Assembly: GCA_911728435.2 (NCBI GenBank)
Contig: OU452204.1
Span: 20,496,430-20,560,429 of the forward strand
Direction: 5' to 3'
DNA length: 64,000 nt
Source of the DNA: Apoderus coryli
Taxonomy: Eukaryota; Arthropoda; Insecta; Coleoptera; Attelabidae
The notes under the pieces were generated by a model. The model worked only from the letters and a program-made list of their open reading frames with translations, did not search any database and had not been told where the DNA came from. Position numbers and translations under genes: made by a program. Shown piece after piece: positions 54,271 through 64,000 of the stretch. The first letter of the stretch is position 1; the number at the start of each line of letters is the position of its first letter.

Positions 54271-54427
54271 GTCATCATCAGTTGAAAACTATTATAACAA
54301 CTATAAAGGGAAAAGGAAAAGTATTTAAATATATGTGTAATATTGATACATTTAAATACTTTTCCTTCTCCCTTTATAGTTGTTATAATAGTTTTCAACT
54401 GATGATGACCCTTACTAGAGCCGAAAC
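54271..54427. repeat. 60-bp-arm palindrome with a hammerhead-like core at its right edge
   Basis: 54271-54330 and 54350-54409 are inverted copies with a single mismatch and a 19-nt loop. The arms carry GTTGAAAACTATTATAACAA and GGAAAAGTATTTAAAT. The right arm ends in CTGATGATGAC, and 13 nt later GAAACATG follows (54423), giving a hammerhead-like core on the plus strand. The left arm has the inverted CTGATGA but no GAAAC. Confidence 0.8.
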
Positions 54428-54429
54428 AT

Positions 54430-56115
54430 GTATTGATTGAATGAGGGGTTCGTTAGAGGGACCTGTTAATAAACAATTTAGTGGATGCGACAGCATTTTA
54501 TTTCCTAAATATATACTTATTGATTTTCATTTGTATTCTCTACTGCGAGTCACTTCAATAATTTCATTTTTAACGATAAAATGGATTTGATGCAAAAACT
54601 TTATTTAAAATCAGTCTATCATTTCCCTGCCTTTTTTTTTGTTATTGGTTTCGTAAAAACCAAATGCCAAATCAACTGCATCCTATTGAAAATGCATTCC
54701 GAACAAACAAAATGTTTAGGATAGCAATGGCATATTGCTTTTTGTGGCTTATCACATATTAAATTTTTGAATTTAATAATAATGGAATATTATTATTTAT
54801 TGAGTGACAACAAAAAACACACACCGGCAAAATTAGCAGAATGGTCAAAATTTACTCTCTCTTCTCTTGAACCCTGTAGCATATTAAGATGATGACGTTT
54901 GACCTATAGTTGATTTTAGATGATTTTGGAAAACTAAACAAATGAAAAAATAACTTTATCGTTCATTATTAGTTTTATCCAAAACTAAGTCTAGAGTCTC
55001 ATCTGCCAGCCACTGAAGCGCTTTCTATTCAAACATTTGATTTGAATCGTCAGATATCCTAAATAACTATTACCGTGTCTCAGAATTGCCCTTCTAGCGC
55101 ACTTGCCCTTTTAATCCGTTGTTTTCACTAATTGGAGTTCAGTAAAACAGCAATCGAATATATCAAAGGAAATTGGAAGAAGCTATAGAAAATTGCTTTA
55201 ATTGAAAGCAACAGAATTGGCACACACTTGAACAGTTGCAATTTGAAATAAAAGAGAAAACGCTTTGTCGTAATATTTAAAAAGCTTTTCAAAAAGCTTT
55301 TAAATTTTCAGCTCTCTGTTTGTGTGACTTTGCATGACAGTATTAGAGATTTATCAATGGCTCTTAAAAAACAACCTTAAAAGAAAAATGCTTCTTGTGC
55401 CAGAGCCACGCGATATAAGTAAGTATAAGTCAGGTAGTTCTTTGTTATGGTCAAACTTTGACGTTATTTTAAAGCAAAAGCTGTATAGTCTGTTGGACAC
55501 TGTGTCCCGCCAGACCCTATCTCTATGTTCAATCAAACGATGTGCGAGCAAGTGCAATATCATGATGGAAATCCGACCATAAACAAAAGAATAATCGAAA
55601 ATCTAATGTACGTAGCCCGCGAAATTAGAAAAGTCAACTTTTTCTAACCACACCTCGTACAAGGTACAATGTACCTAATGTTAGGGTGTAGCTATGGTGT
55701 TCTCTTTGGCATATCCTGCTCTCAATTAAATGTTTTTACAAGATGCCACAAAATTATTCCTAGTTTTAATTAATTAAACAAGACTCCGACATAAAAAAAT
55801 AAACATTGTTGCGACGACGACGCTAATTTCAGGAAACAAGTAAGGTAAATTGTGAACGCGATTGTGACTTGATAAGGGTTTAAGGAATACGTGGAACTGA
55901 AAGGATGTTGTAACAAGAAAAGGGATGCGATTTTGGGGATGGTTGTGTAATCAATCATTTAGATGTATAAGTAGGTGAGTTCTGGAAAACCCATGCAGAG
56001 AGTATTTGATAATATTTGATTATTTAGTCGTTATCGGTCTAAAATAACTACCTAGATAGGTAGATGCTAAAATATTTTGATACTGCTGAGAAACAATAAT
56101 ATATAAGTAAATACA
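54430..56115. other. No gene seen; one single-sided repeat
   Basis: GGTCAAAATTTACTCTC near 54846 followed by TTCTCTTGAACCCTG is a one-arm copy of the MITE at 56119-56320. Otherwise AT-rich DNA without recognisable content. The frames at 55334-55582 and 55354-55563 overlap antisense. Confidence 0.5.
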
Positions 56116-56118
56116 AAC

Positions 56119-56320
56119 GGTCAAAATTTACTCTAAGTTTACCATCGATTTTCTCTTGAAGCCTGTAACATATCGAGGTGATTTTTTTTTAAATGTAGCT
56201 ATAGATCAAACCTGTTGTCCAAGACTCAAGCTAAATTTCCCAAAAAAATCATCGCAATATGTTCCAGGGTTCAAGAGAAAATGGATGTTAAACACAGAGT
56301 AAACTTTGATCGTTAGGCTA
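56119..56320. mobile_element. MITE with about 80-bp imperfect TIRs
   Basis: The left arm ACGGTCAAAATTTACTCT, then CATCGATTTTCTCTTGAAGC and AACATATCGAGGTGAT, is mirrored by the complement of the right arm (ACGATCAAAGTTTACTCT, CATTTTCTCTTGAACCC, AACATATTGCGATGAT). About 200 bp in all, with a short loop. It abuts the DD41D transposon on its right. Confidence 0.75.
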
Positions 56321-56334
56321 ATTTTGCCTATATA

Positions 56335-57631
56335 TAGGGTCTGCCAGATAACTTTTTTTTTTGAAAATGCTATAAAAGAAAAACTGCTGAATATTTTCTC
56401 AAATTTCTTTTTTTATTTGAAAGTACAATCCTTCCGGTTAATAATGACAAATAATTTCATTCAAATGGCTGCCTCGGCTGGCCATGCAGTAGCCTACACG
56501 ATCGGTCCAATTTTTAAGCACATTATCGATTGTGTGCAGCTGTATTTCACCAATGGCTTCACGAATATTGTCCTTTAAAGCGTCAATTGTCTCTGGCTTG
56601 TCGGCGTAACACTTATCTTTGACGGCACCCCACAAATAATAGTCCAACGGTGTCAAATCGCAGCTCCGAGGTGGCCAAACGACATCAGCTCTGCGGCTGA
56701 TAATGCGATCTTCAAAAACAGGGCGCAAACCATTCGGCTGTGTGGCACGTAGCGCCGCGTCGTCCTGTTGAAACCAAATGTTGCCAATATCCTCCTCTTC
56801 AATTTTTGTGAACAAAAATTCGTTCAACATGGCCCGATAACGATCGCCATTGACTGTAACGGCCACTCCTTGCTCATTTTCGAAGAAAAATGGCCCAATT
56901 ATGCCTCCGGACCAAAATCCGCACCAAACAGTGACTCGTTTTGGGTGCATCGGCTTTTCAATGTATGCGTGCGGGTTTTCTGTGCCCCAAATGCGACAAT
57001 TTTGCTTGTTTACATACCCGCCAAGATCAAAATGAGCTTCATCTGAAAAGATGATTTTTTTGGCAAAATCGGCATCTTCTGTAAGTCGATCGCAGGCCCA
57101 CTGAGCGAAGCGAAAACGCATTGGATGGTCAGTTGGCTTCAACTCCTGAACCAATTGGACTTTGTATGGCGTCATACCAAAGTCTTTATGCAAAATTCAT
57201 CTCAATGATGTCTCCGAAATGTTCAATTGTTGAGACCGACGGTGAATTGATGTTGATGGCGCTTCACGCACACTTTCTGCCACAGCAGCAATATTCTCCG
57301 GTGTACGCACTGTTTTTGGCTTTTCACGCTTTGGTTTATCGATGAGGATGCCAGTTTCTTTCACCTTTTTCACGAGATAACGAACATACGGAGCTGACGG
57401 TGCTTCTCTTCTTCCAAAATCCGTACGCAATTTTCGCACACATTCTGCAACATTACCATGATTTTCAAAGTAATGTCGCAATATTTCCCAGCGTTGTTCA
57501 AGCGTATACACAACCATATTCGTTCAGCGGAAGGATAAAACTAATTATCTGTCAAATCAGACATGAATTAAGTGTTACCCTTCACGAAATAAGCACTAGT
57601 TGAAAAAAAAAACGTTAGATGGCGGACCCGA
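56335..57631 (-). mobile_element. DD41D-type mariner transposon, nearly intact
   Basis: TA duplications lie at 56333-56334 and 57632-57633. The TIRs are T(A/C)GGGTC(T/C)GCCA followed by TAAC and a T-run, about 27 bp. One transposase frame fills the interior on the minus strand and is broken by a single stop. Sequence decay is slight, so insertion was fairly recent. Confidence 0.88.
56438..57517 (-). pseudogene. DD41D-type transposase with one internal stop
   Basis: 360 codons in one frame, from MVVYTLEQRWEILRHYFENH to SHLNEIICHY, interrupted only by TGA at 57199-57197 (where the parallel position in related proteins is Arg, SETSLR-stop-ILHKDFGM). The N-terminal HTH is about residues 1-110. 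Catalytic blocks are IIFSDEAHFDLGGYVNKQN, FQQDDAALRATQ and WPPRSCDLTPLDYYLWG. The last pair is 39 residues apart here, two short of the 41 in the family, and the usual QQDGA..H reads QQDDAALR, so a small deletion may have hit the active-site loop. Confidence 0.9.
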
Positions 57632-57711
57632 TAGTACGACACAGTTAAGAATGATACACTTTTATATGGATAGCCCATTTAAAAGCGTATATTCTTAACT
57701 GTGTCGTACTA
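57632..57711. repeat. 80-nt hairpin with 21-bp perfect stem
   Basis: TAGTACGACACAGTTAAGAA (57632-) is the exact complement of the stretch ending at 57711. Further pairing of GATACACTTTT with AAAAGCGTAT extends the stem around a loop of about 18 nt. It directly abuts the DD41D element and shares its TA. A minimal Tc1/mariner-type MITE or a microRNA-like fold. Confidence 0.8.
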
Positions 57712-57724
57712 TACATATAGTAAA

Positions 57725-59145
57725 ATTCAATTTGAATGAAATGGATAATCCTAGGCGATATTTACTGTCCCCATCACAATTCCTTAACAATTACATCCAC
57801 ATTCCCTAAATTCTGGAAGAGGACAAGAGTCATAACTGCATTAACAAAAGGTGATAAGCTGGAGCGAGAGGGGATAGAGTTTCAAGCATACGCTGATGGT
57901 CTGGTGATACTATCCAGATCAGGTTCTGAAACAAAATCGCTTTTTCTAGAACTCAAGCTACCCTGAATATAATTCAGGGATGGTGTCAGCGGGAGCAGAT
58001 GTCTGTAAATCCTAGCAAAACCATAATTGTACCTTTCACTTGGAAAAGGAAGCTGGACGGCCAAATTCCACTCTCTTTCGATGGAAAGAATATACCAGAT
58101 CAGACAGAGGCGAAATATCTAGGTTTTGGTACTAGACAAAACGCTCAACTGGAATACTCATCTGGAAAGGGCTCTGCAGAAAGGAAGACTGTCCTTATCG
58201 GCATGTCGACGGATCTGTGGAATGAAACCCAAACAAATCTACTGGATATACGTTATGGTCATAAGACCAATAATAACGGATGGAGCACTTGCCTGGTGGA
58301 CAAAAGCCTTACAGCGTACGACCCAAGCAAAACTATTTGCTTATATAATATCATACTACTCCATGTATGACTGCTGGCCGGCATTGAAAGTCACAGCATT
58401 TTGGCAATAGAACTCTGAGGTAATGCCTCCAGCAATAAACTATGATCTGCTTTATAGAACTCTGTTCCCCAGCATGGAGGGGGGGAGTTGCAAAGTGCAG
58501 ACTATTGCTGGTTTACTGATGGCTCAAAGACAAACTCAGATACAGGTGCCGGAGTTTACAAAAGCAAAACAAAAGAATCCAAGTGAATCATCTGTGTAGT
58601 CCCACACGAATGTAAATCGATGACAGATGTACCTGCTTTGTACCTATTTCACTGCAATAACACCGGTGTTTTCGCTTTCAAAATAGCATGTCGTAAATCA
58701 TTTGCCGATTTTTGCGTCTAGTGACAATGTTTGGGAAAAATTTTCGGAATTCTGTTCAATTCGATCAATATGGCACATTTTCTGTCGGCAACAAGTGTAC
58801 GCGAAAGTCAAAACAAATTTTCTCTGATAGCCAAGCGGATATAACGGCTCTAAGCTCATCAAGATCCACATCAAGAACAGTGTGGAATTGTCAAACAGAC
58901 TCTCTACTATCGGGAGAAACAATAACCTGACTCTGGTCTGGCTCCCTGGCCATTCTGGTTTAAAGGGAAATGAAATGGCCGCCTCTCTGGTCAGAGAAGG
59001 GGCTGAAGGAGAATTTATCGGACCAGAACCCGCAACTGGCATAGCGTTTAGCACTACCAAATACATACTTAATACCTGGATGACCACAAAAGTTCAGAAC
59101 TTTTGGCAAAATCATCCAGGAGTTGTTGGATATGAGTAGATCTCA
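57725..59145 (+). pseudogene. I/R1-type non-LTR retrotransposon relic (RT to RNase H)
   Basis: Plus-strand blocks: EFQAYADGLVILSRSG (YADD as YADG), MSVNPSKTIIVPFTWKRK, EAKYLGF, VLDKTLNWNTHLERALQKGR, PIITDGALAWWTKALQRT, then after a gap CWFTDGSKTNSDTGAGVY (first RNase H Asp), SDSQADITALSSSRS, LTLVWLPGHSGLKGNEMAAS. The order RT then RNase H is typical of I, R1 and LOA groups. Frameshifts near 57960, 58130, 58370 and 58600 break it. A second decayed copy of its 3' part is at 20700-21165. Confidence 0.85.
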
Positions 59146-59149
59146 TCGT

Positions 59150-60035
59150 ATCGATTTGATATGCTTCCACAGAAAGATTACCATCATCTATAATCAAAAT
59201 ATATCCAGACATTAAGGCATGTTCAACTAGTATTGGGGTACAAAATCCTTATCCAGGAAGCCATTAAAAAAACTTGTACAGAATAGCAAAATGTTCACTT
59301 AAATCTTTTTAAGGATCAGAAATGTTGGTAACAATTTGGAACGTAATAATCAAAATAGAAATAAATTCTCTTTATTATGTACTTTGCAGATTTGCTTGGC
59401 AAAGCTCAAAACGGATGTATGTAATCACAAAATTCAGTAATGTAGAAAATTTGCAAACAGAATACATAAATATGCGCGTGTTGGTTTTTCTGAAAACTCT
59501 CCAGCGTGCTATAATATCTGATAGCCGTTGTGTTCTATACGCATAAGTTGTTATTTTTTTCCCATTTTGTAATACAGGAATGGATCTAGGAAAATTTAAT
59601 GCAGAATATATTGTAGGCGCGCCATTCGATATGGAATAAATTTTTGACTTTTATCACCAGCGATCATAGGAGTACCACACAATCTACTATGATTATCAAT
59701 TTTTCTTATAAAAATCCTTATTTCATTATCTGCCTTGTTGGGAAAAGTCTACTTAAAGATATACTGGAGTATTAATACAGATAAAAATGAAATGAGGAAA
59801 ACTTTTACTTTTTTCCAAATGGTTTTATCTTATTTAACATTAAAAATAAGGTCAACTTTGTCTAACGTTGTCTATTCCGAAAATTTGGCAATCTATTTGG
59901 GAGAACTTAGTTGGTTGTACTGCTACTGTTCTGAAAGTTGGCATTTGCGTTGTCTTTTTCATTTCCAACTGAGCCCATACATACATAAAGAAATTTAATA
60001 AAATTTAAAGTAAATTTCAATCCACTTCTAAATTA
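59150..60035. other. No gene seen
   Basis: AT-rich. The frames at 59322-59546 and 59735-59998 lack recognisable domains. Confidence 0.45.
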
Positions 60036-60040
60036 TAAAT

Positions 60041-61124
60041 GGCATGTTTTTTAAGTAAGTACCGTTTTGGAATTAAAAAAAGACGTGCAAAGATATCGCA
60101 ATAATTTTATTTTTACATGAAAGCCTGTACCTTAATCTACTTTTCTACATAATTTCCGTGAATATTGAGGCACTTGTCATAACGTGGCACCAGTTTTTGC
60201 ATACCCTCCTCATAAAATTCTGCCGCCTGACTTGTTAACCACTGTATCACAAATGTTTTGACTTGGTTATCGTCTTGAAGACGCTGACCACCTAGGTGTT
60301 TCTACAAGTGCAGGAACAAATGGTAGTCGCCGGGCGCCAGATCAGGGCTGTATGGAGGATGATCTAGAGTTTCCCATTTAAAAGATTTGATGAGTTCTTT
60401 GGTCCGATTAGCCACATGTGGACGGGCATTGTCATGCAGCAAAACGATACCCTTACTCAACTTGCCACGTCTTTTGTTCTGGATTGCACGACGCAGATTG
60501 TTCAATGTCTCACAATAAGACGCTGCATTGATTGTCTCTTTTCGAGGCAGAAACTCCACTAGCAATACTCCTTTTCTGTCCCAAAAAACTGTGCACATGA
60601 TTTTCCGGGCAGAAATTGTTTGCTTAAACTTCACTCTTTTGGGTGATGATGAATGTCGCCATTCCATGGATTGTTGTTTCGATTCTGGTGTGACGTAGGC
60701 CACCCATGTTTCGTCACCAGTAACAATTTGGTCTAAAAAATCTTCACATTCATTGTGGTACCGCTCAAGGAAAGTCAATGCACTGCCTAAACGTTGGGTT
60801 TTGTGCAAATCCGTCAACATTTTTGGAACCCAACGTGAACACAATTTGTTCCTGCACTTGAAGAAACACCTGGGTGGTCAGCGTCTTCAAGACGATAACG
60901 AAGTCAAAACATTTGTGATACAGTGGTTAACAAGTCAGGCGGCAGAATTTTATGAGGAGGGTATTCAAAAACTGGTGCCACGTTATGACAAGTGCCTCAA
61001 TATTCACGGAAATTATGTAGAAAAGTAGATTAAGGTACAGGCTTTCATGTAAAAATAAAATTATTGCGATATCTTTGCACGTCTTTTTTTAATTCCAAAA
61101 CGGTACTTACTTAAAAAACATGCC
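60041..61124 (-). mobile_element. Fold-back mariner: transposase flanked by inverted copies of its own 3' end
   Basis: The left 285 bp (60041-60325) and the right 285 bp (60840-61124) are inverted copies sharing GGCATGTTTTTTAAGTAAGT, the 3' UTR and the C-terminal coding end (..QLQDDNEVKTFVIQW.., ..DKCLNIHGNYVEK-stop). The middle encodes the transposase on the minus strand. The true 5' end, N-terminal HTH and 5' TIR have been replaced by a copy of the 3' end. Confidence 0.88.
60302..60844 (-). pseudogene. mariner transposase, N-terminally truncated
   Basis: The open frame begins CSRWVPKMLTDLHKTQR and contains VTGDETWVAYVTPESKQQ (first Asp), LLHDNARPHVANRTKEL (second Asp), LDHPPYSPDLAPGDYHLF (third Asp; DD34D spacing), then a stop at FLHL-stop followed by the C-terminal KHLGG.. 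end. About the first 110 residues, the DNA-binding region, are absent. All three catalytic residues are present. Confidence 0.88.
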
Positions 61125-61417
61125 TCGTAGTTTAGTACGTCAGATTACTCTCTACTATATATCCGAACAGAGAGAATGATATAGCCTCAGGAAATGTACT
61201 GTTACTGCACTTAATAATTAGAAAAACATGTTTTTTAAAGAGCGCTTTAAATTTCCTGAATGCGTCAGAGTGGAAAAAGAAAAGTTTTAATTTTTCTTTA
61301 CAAAAATGAACTTTAAGGAATCTTATAGAATAGTTTATAATGTAATTTTAAAAATGTTTTATCCTATACGTGTTTTTCTAATTTAAAATTTCGTGAAAAC
61401 CAGTCGCGACGTGCCTG

Positions 61418-63027
61418 CACTGAAAAAAATATTGTACGTAAAACCAATTAATGGTTGTCATCAATATTTTGAACATTAATATTATGAATTGGTCACTGTT
61501 ACAATGAATTTTGATCATAGATTGATAATTTCATACATAGAAATAATGTACCTACGATGAAACATTAATCAATAAATGCAAGACATCGAAAATTTATGTT
61601 TTTTTTTATCAATATAATGTCACTATTTATTGCTTCAATGTTTTAAATTTATTAATTTATGCTCTTCGCCTTTAACACAATTATTTGTATATCATACACC
61701 TACGAACAGCGAACATAAAAACCAATAAACGATCATCGTTGATTCAATGGATGCTAAGCATTAATTTTACGAACCTAACCGTTAAATTCTGATTAACGCG
61801 CGCAAATCAATGCACCCGGACCATAGAGTGAATACTCAAAACATTGACATTATGACATTCTCATAGACTTTTTGTTTTTGCGTCCTTTTTGTTTTGTTTA
61901 GTTAAATGTATACAGTTGAAAAGTGAGGTGTGTTCCTAAATCTATTTTTAAAATTTGTTCCCAAATAATACAACAAATGTAGAAATATAAGGTAAGTAGT
62001 AATCCTTTTATATAAATACCCTTAAGTAAAGTACAAAACTAAAGTCAGTTTAAAACGAAAAAAACACAGTGCGATATTCCTTTGTAATGTTGAAAACCCG
62101 CCGATACGAGGGGAGAAATTTTATGGGATCTTCATGGATATTTAGTGCTATCCGCTAAGCTATGTTCCAAAGGTGCCAGTGGAAAGATAAGCCATTTAAA
62201 GTACACAATAAAAGACTCTCAAGAATTTTTTTATTTTGTGCTAAAACAGTTCAAGATATAGAAGAACATATAATAAACCTTAAAGGAAGAAAATCTGCAA
62301 TTCAACCGTATGGGTTCTATAAGTCTATTCTAAGGCGCACACTGTTTACCTAAAAACCTGTTATTTTGATTAATAATAATAATAATAATAATATAATAAA
62401 TGACTTTATTGAGAACTTAGAAAAGTTACACAAAAGGCACAGCCTCCTAGCTTAACATATTAGTAATACTAAAGATAGCTGCATAATAATAACAACAACA
62501 AAAACCCTGATACATAAAAAAAGGCCCTGCGGCACACCACTACGCAATGTCCTGGGCCCAGACACTGCCGTTCCCAAAATGACAACCTGACTTCTATCAT
62601 TCAAATATGTTCCGAGTAGAGACACAGCAGACTCCCCAAAGCCCAGATAACCCACAATGGCCAGCAACAACCATGACCAATGCGGTCAAACGCCCCTTGC
62701 GTAGTCCAACAGCAGCAATGCCGTCAATGCATCATCCAGTATTTTAAGTCAGGCCGTGGAGCAACATCGTTCGTAACCTTAACAACCTGCTAACATCGGT
62801 TTAACGTACAGAGGTTATAAATTAATGTCCATCATTCGTAAGATCAATAACCGGCGAGCATAAATTTATGTTCTTTATTTATTAAATCAACGTACAGAAT
62901 TCGCTACCGAATTAATGTACGAACGACTATTGTATTAATGTTACCCATCATCGTCTCAAATTTAATGTTGACGTTCATTGATTTGAAGCACTTTTTTATT
63001 AATATCACGTACCTTTTCGGTTCAGTG
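61418..63027. mobile_element. TIR element rich in ATTAATG motifs, with a jockey insert
   Basis: The left end CACTGAAAAAAATATTGTACGT and the complement of the right end, CACTGAACCGAAAAGGTACGT, form imperfect TIRs. ATTAATG or its complement CATTAAT recurs on both sides (e.g. 61449, 61482, 61565, 62832, 62936). Architecture parallels the ACGTT element at 50905-52038. The jockey fragment at 62369-62790 sits inside. No transposase is recognised. Confidence 0.5.
62369..62790 (-). mobile_element. jockey-like fragment with internal deletion
   Basis: The tail (TTA)n at 62369-62396 is preceded on the minus strand by AATAAAGTCATTTATT. Coding pieces ALTALLLLDYARG, then VGYLGFGESAVSLLGTYLND and LRSGVPQG are followed directly by the 3' end, so the YADD to C-terminus region is deleted. 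The tail resembles copies A-C. Confidence 0.75.
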
Positions 63028-63029
63028 TG

Positions 63030-64000
63030 AGCAACATTCACTAGATACTAGCTATGAATGGTTAGAAGGTAGTATTTTCAAACCCCAAATGGTAAAGCTC
63101 TATTCTATTTTCTGAACATTCTCCATATTTTTACCAACGCGTATTTTATTTTGTTGGGATGTCGTGGCCCATTTTCTAAATGCCGCTATAACTTTACTTA
63201 ACTTTGGCATGATATTCGGAGAAATAAGGCCAAAACGTGTAATGAACTTTTAAGACCTCGAAATTTGTAATTATCTTTTATATAATAAATTTATTCTAAC
63301 AATTAATTTGATAGAATTTTTGTCGTCGTAACGAAAAAAATAACCAACCCAGCATTCCAAACATTTCCGTAAAAAGTCAGTGACTTTGTAGATATCATAC
63401 TTAATGTGGGGGCGGGCTTTTAACAGCTTTAATTAAACTCGGCTCTGCAGTCAGATGAAAATGCTAAATTGGACAAGATTTATCATGGTGGAGCTTATTT
63501 AAAGCCTCGAGTTATCAGTGACAATTTTTTCTTCCTCCTGCTGTTACGGTGCTACTTTTTTTTTTCTTATTATTTATTCGCAAAGACGGATTTTTCACTG
63601 CTCTGGAAAAGCGACAGAATAAAAATCACGTCGTGAATAACATCATCTGGCATAGGCGTACCAACGAAATCTGTAAGAACCCATTTTATTGTACAAGGTT
63701 TGTTCAAAAAAAGGTGACTATATTTTTATTGGAAAATACTTATTTATTTATCAATATCAATTTTGTCGCCTTCAGTTTTTGGGAATATAAGAAAAAGTCG
63801 CAGACCGATGATGAATACCCCGGCTGAGGCATGATTACGGTGTTTTTGGTTTTTGACAAGGAACAAATTCTTTTATTATTTAATTAGCTTGGATAAGATA
63901 AACCGTGATTTTTGTCAAATACATTCTTTCTCATTAAGGAAGGCTCAAGAGATCTAAGTTTTCTACTACACTGGGTGATAATTCTACGAAATTATTAGAT
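63030..64000. other. No gene seen
   Basis: AT-rich. The frame at 63549-63827 is weakly biased. Read on the minus strand, TEGDKIDIDK-stop near 63770 followed by a GTTCAAAAAAAGG string could be the last codons and end of a mariner, but no more of it is present. Confidence 0.4.

Noticed and set aside
58698..59087. Minus-strand 129-codon frame beginning like a signal peptide (MVIQVLSMYLVVLNAM), considered as the missing FSTL5 first exon
   Set aside because: It is antisense to the RNase H region of a retrotransposon, which explains the open frame, and has no donor in the right phase.
63549..63827. 92-codon frame near the window end
   Set aside because: Composition is low-complexity at both ends and no domain is visible; at most the tip of a mariner on the other strand.

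Overview
The window looks like arthropod, most probably insect, nuclear DNA. It is AT-rich, has intron-split coding sequence with consensus GT/AG splice sites, and is dense with insect-type transposons (mariner/Tc1, jockey-like and RTE-like non-LTR elements, BEL/Pao, hAT). I cannot fix the insect order from sequence alone.

One host gene can be supported. It is the minus-strand orthologue of follistatin-related protein 5 (FSTL5), read from 50189 down to 16851. I place 19 coding exons whose phases join without a break: 2694 nt, i.e. 897 residues plus stop. In order they encode a 10-cysteine follistatin/Kazal module, an insect-type Thr/Gln-rich linker, two EF-hands, two Ig domains and the long C-terminal beta-propeller-like region, ending at a TAG. 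The first visible exon starts in phase 0 with no Met or signal peptide, so at least one 5' exon lies upstream, probably beyond position 64000.

Regions. 1-16.8 kb lies downstream of the gene: two satellites (about 310 bp and 293/294 bp units), a mariner relic carrying an 891-bp TIR element full of ATTGG motifs, a Tc1 relic, jockey 3' ends, a cluster of palindromic MITEs, and a TIR element carrying a jockey insert. 16.8-50.2 kb is FSTL5, with introns packed with repeats. These include near-perfect hairpins, mariner relics next to Ig exons, and a three-layer nest at 30.4-35.3 kb: an old non-LTR element split by an RTE-like element with an 11-bp target duplication, which is itself split by a DD41D transposon with 340-bp identical TIRs and an uninterrupted 351-codon frame. 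Three sense-oriented jockey-like copies with TAA-repeat tails and a BEL/Pao relic follow, then a roughly 430-460-bp nested satellite. 50.2-64 kb is intron 5' of the first visible exon or upstream DNA: an ACGTT-iterated TIR element, a hAT relic, a 60-bp-arm palindrome carrying a hammerhead-like core, a second DD41D transposon broken by one stop codon, an I/R1-type RNase H retrotransposon relic, a fold-back mariner, and a further TIR element.

The genes do not form a pathway. The window is one large neuronal-type secreted-protein gene serving as a landing zone for repeats. The most unusual signals are the iterated-motif TIR elements, the fold-back mariner, the long-TIR DD41D element, several perfect hairpins, and hammerhead-like motifs.
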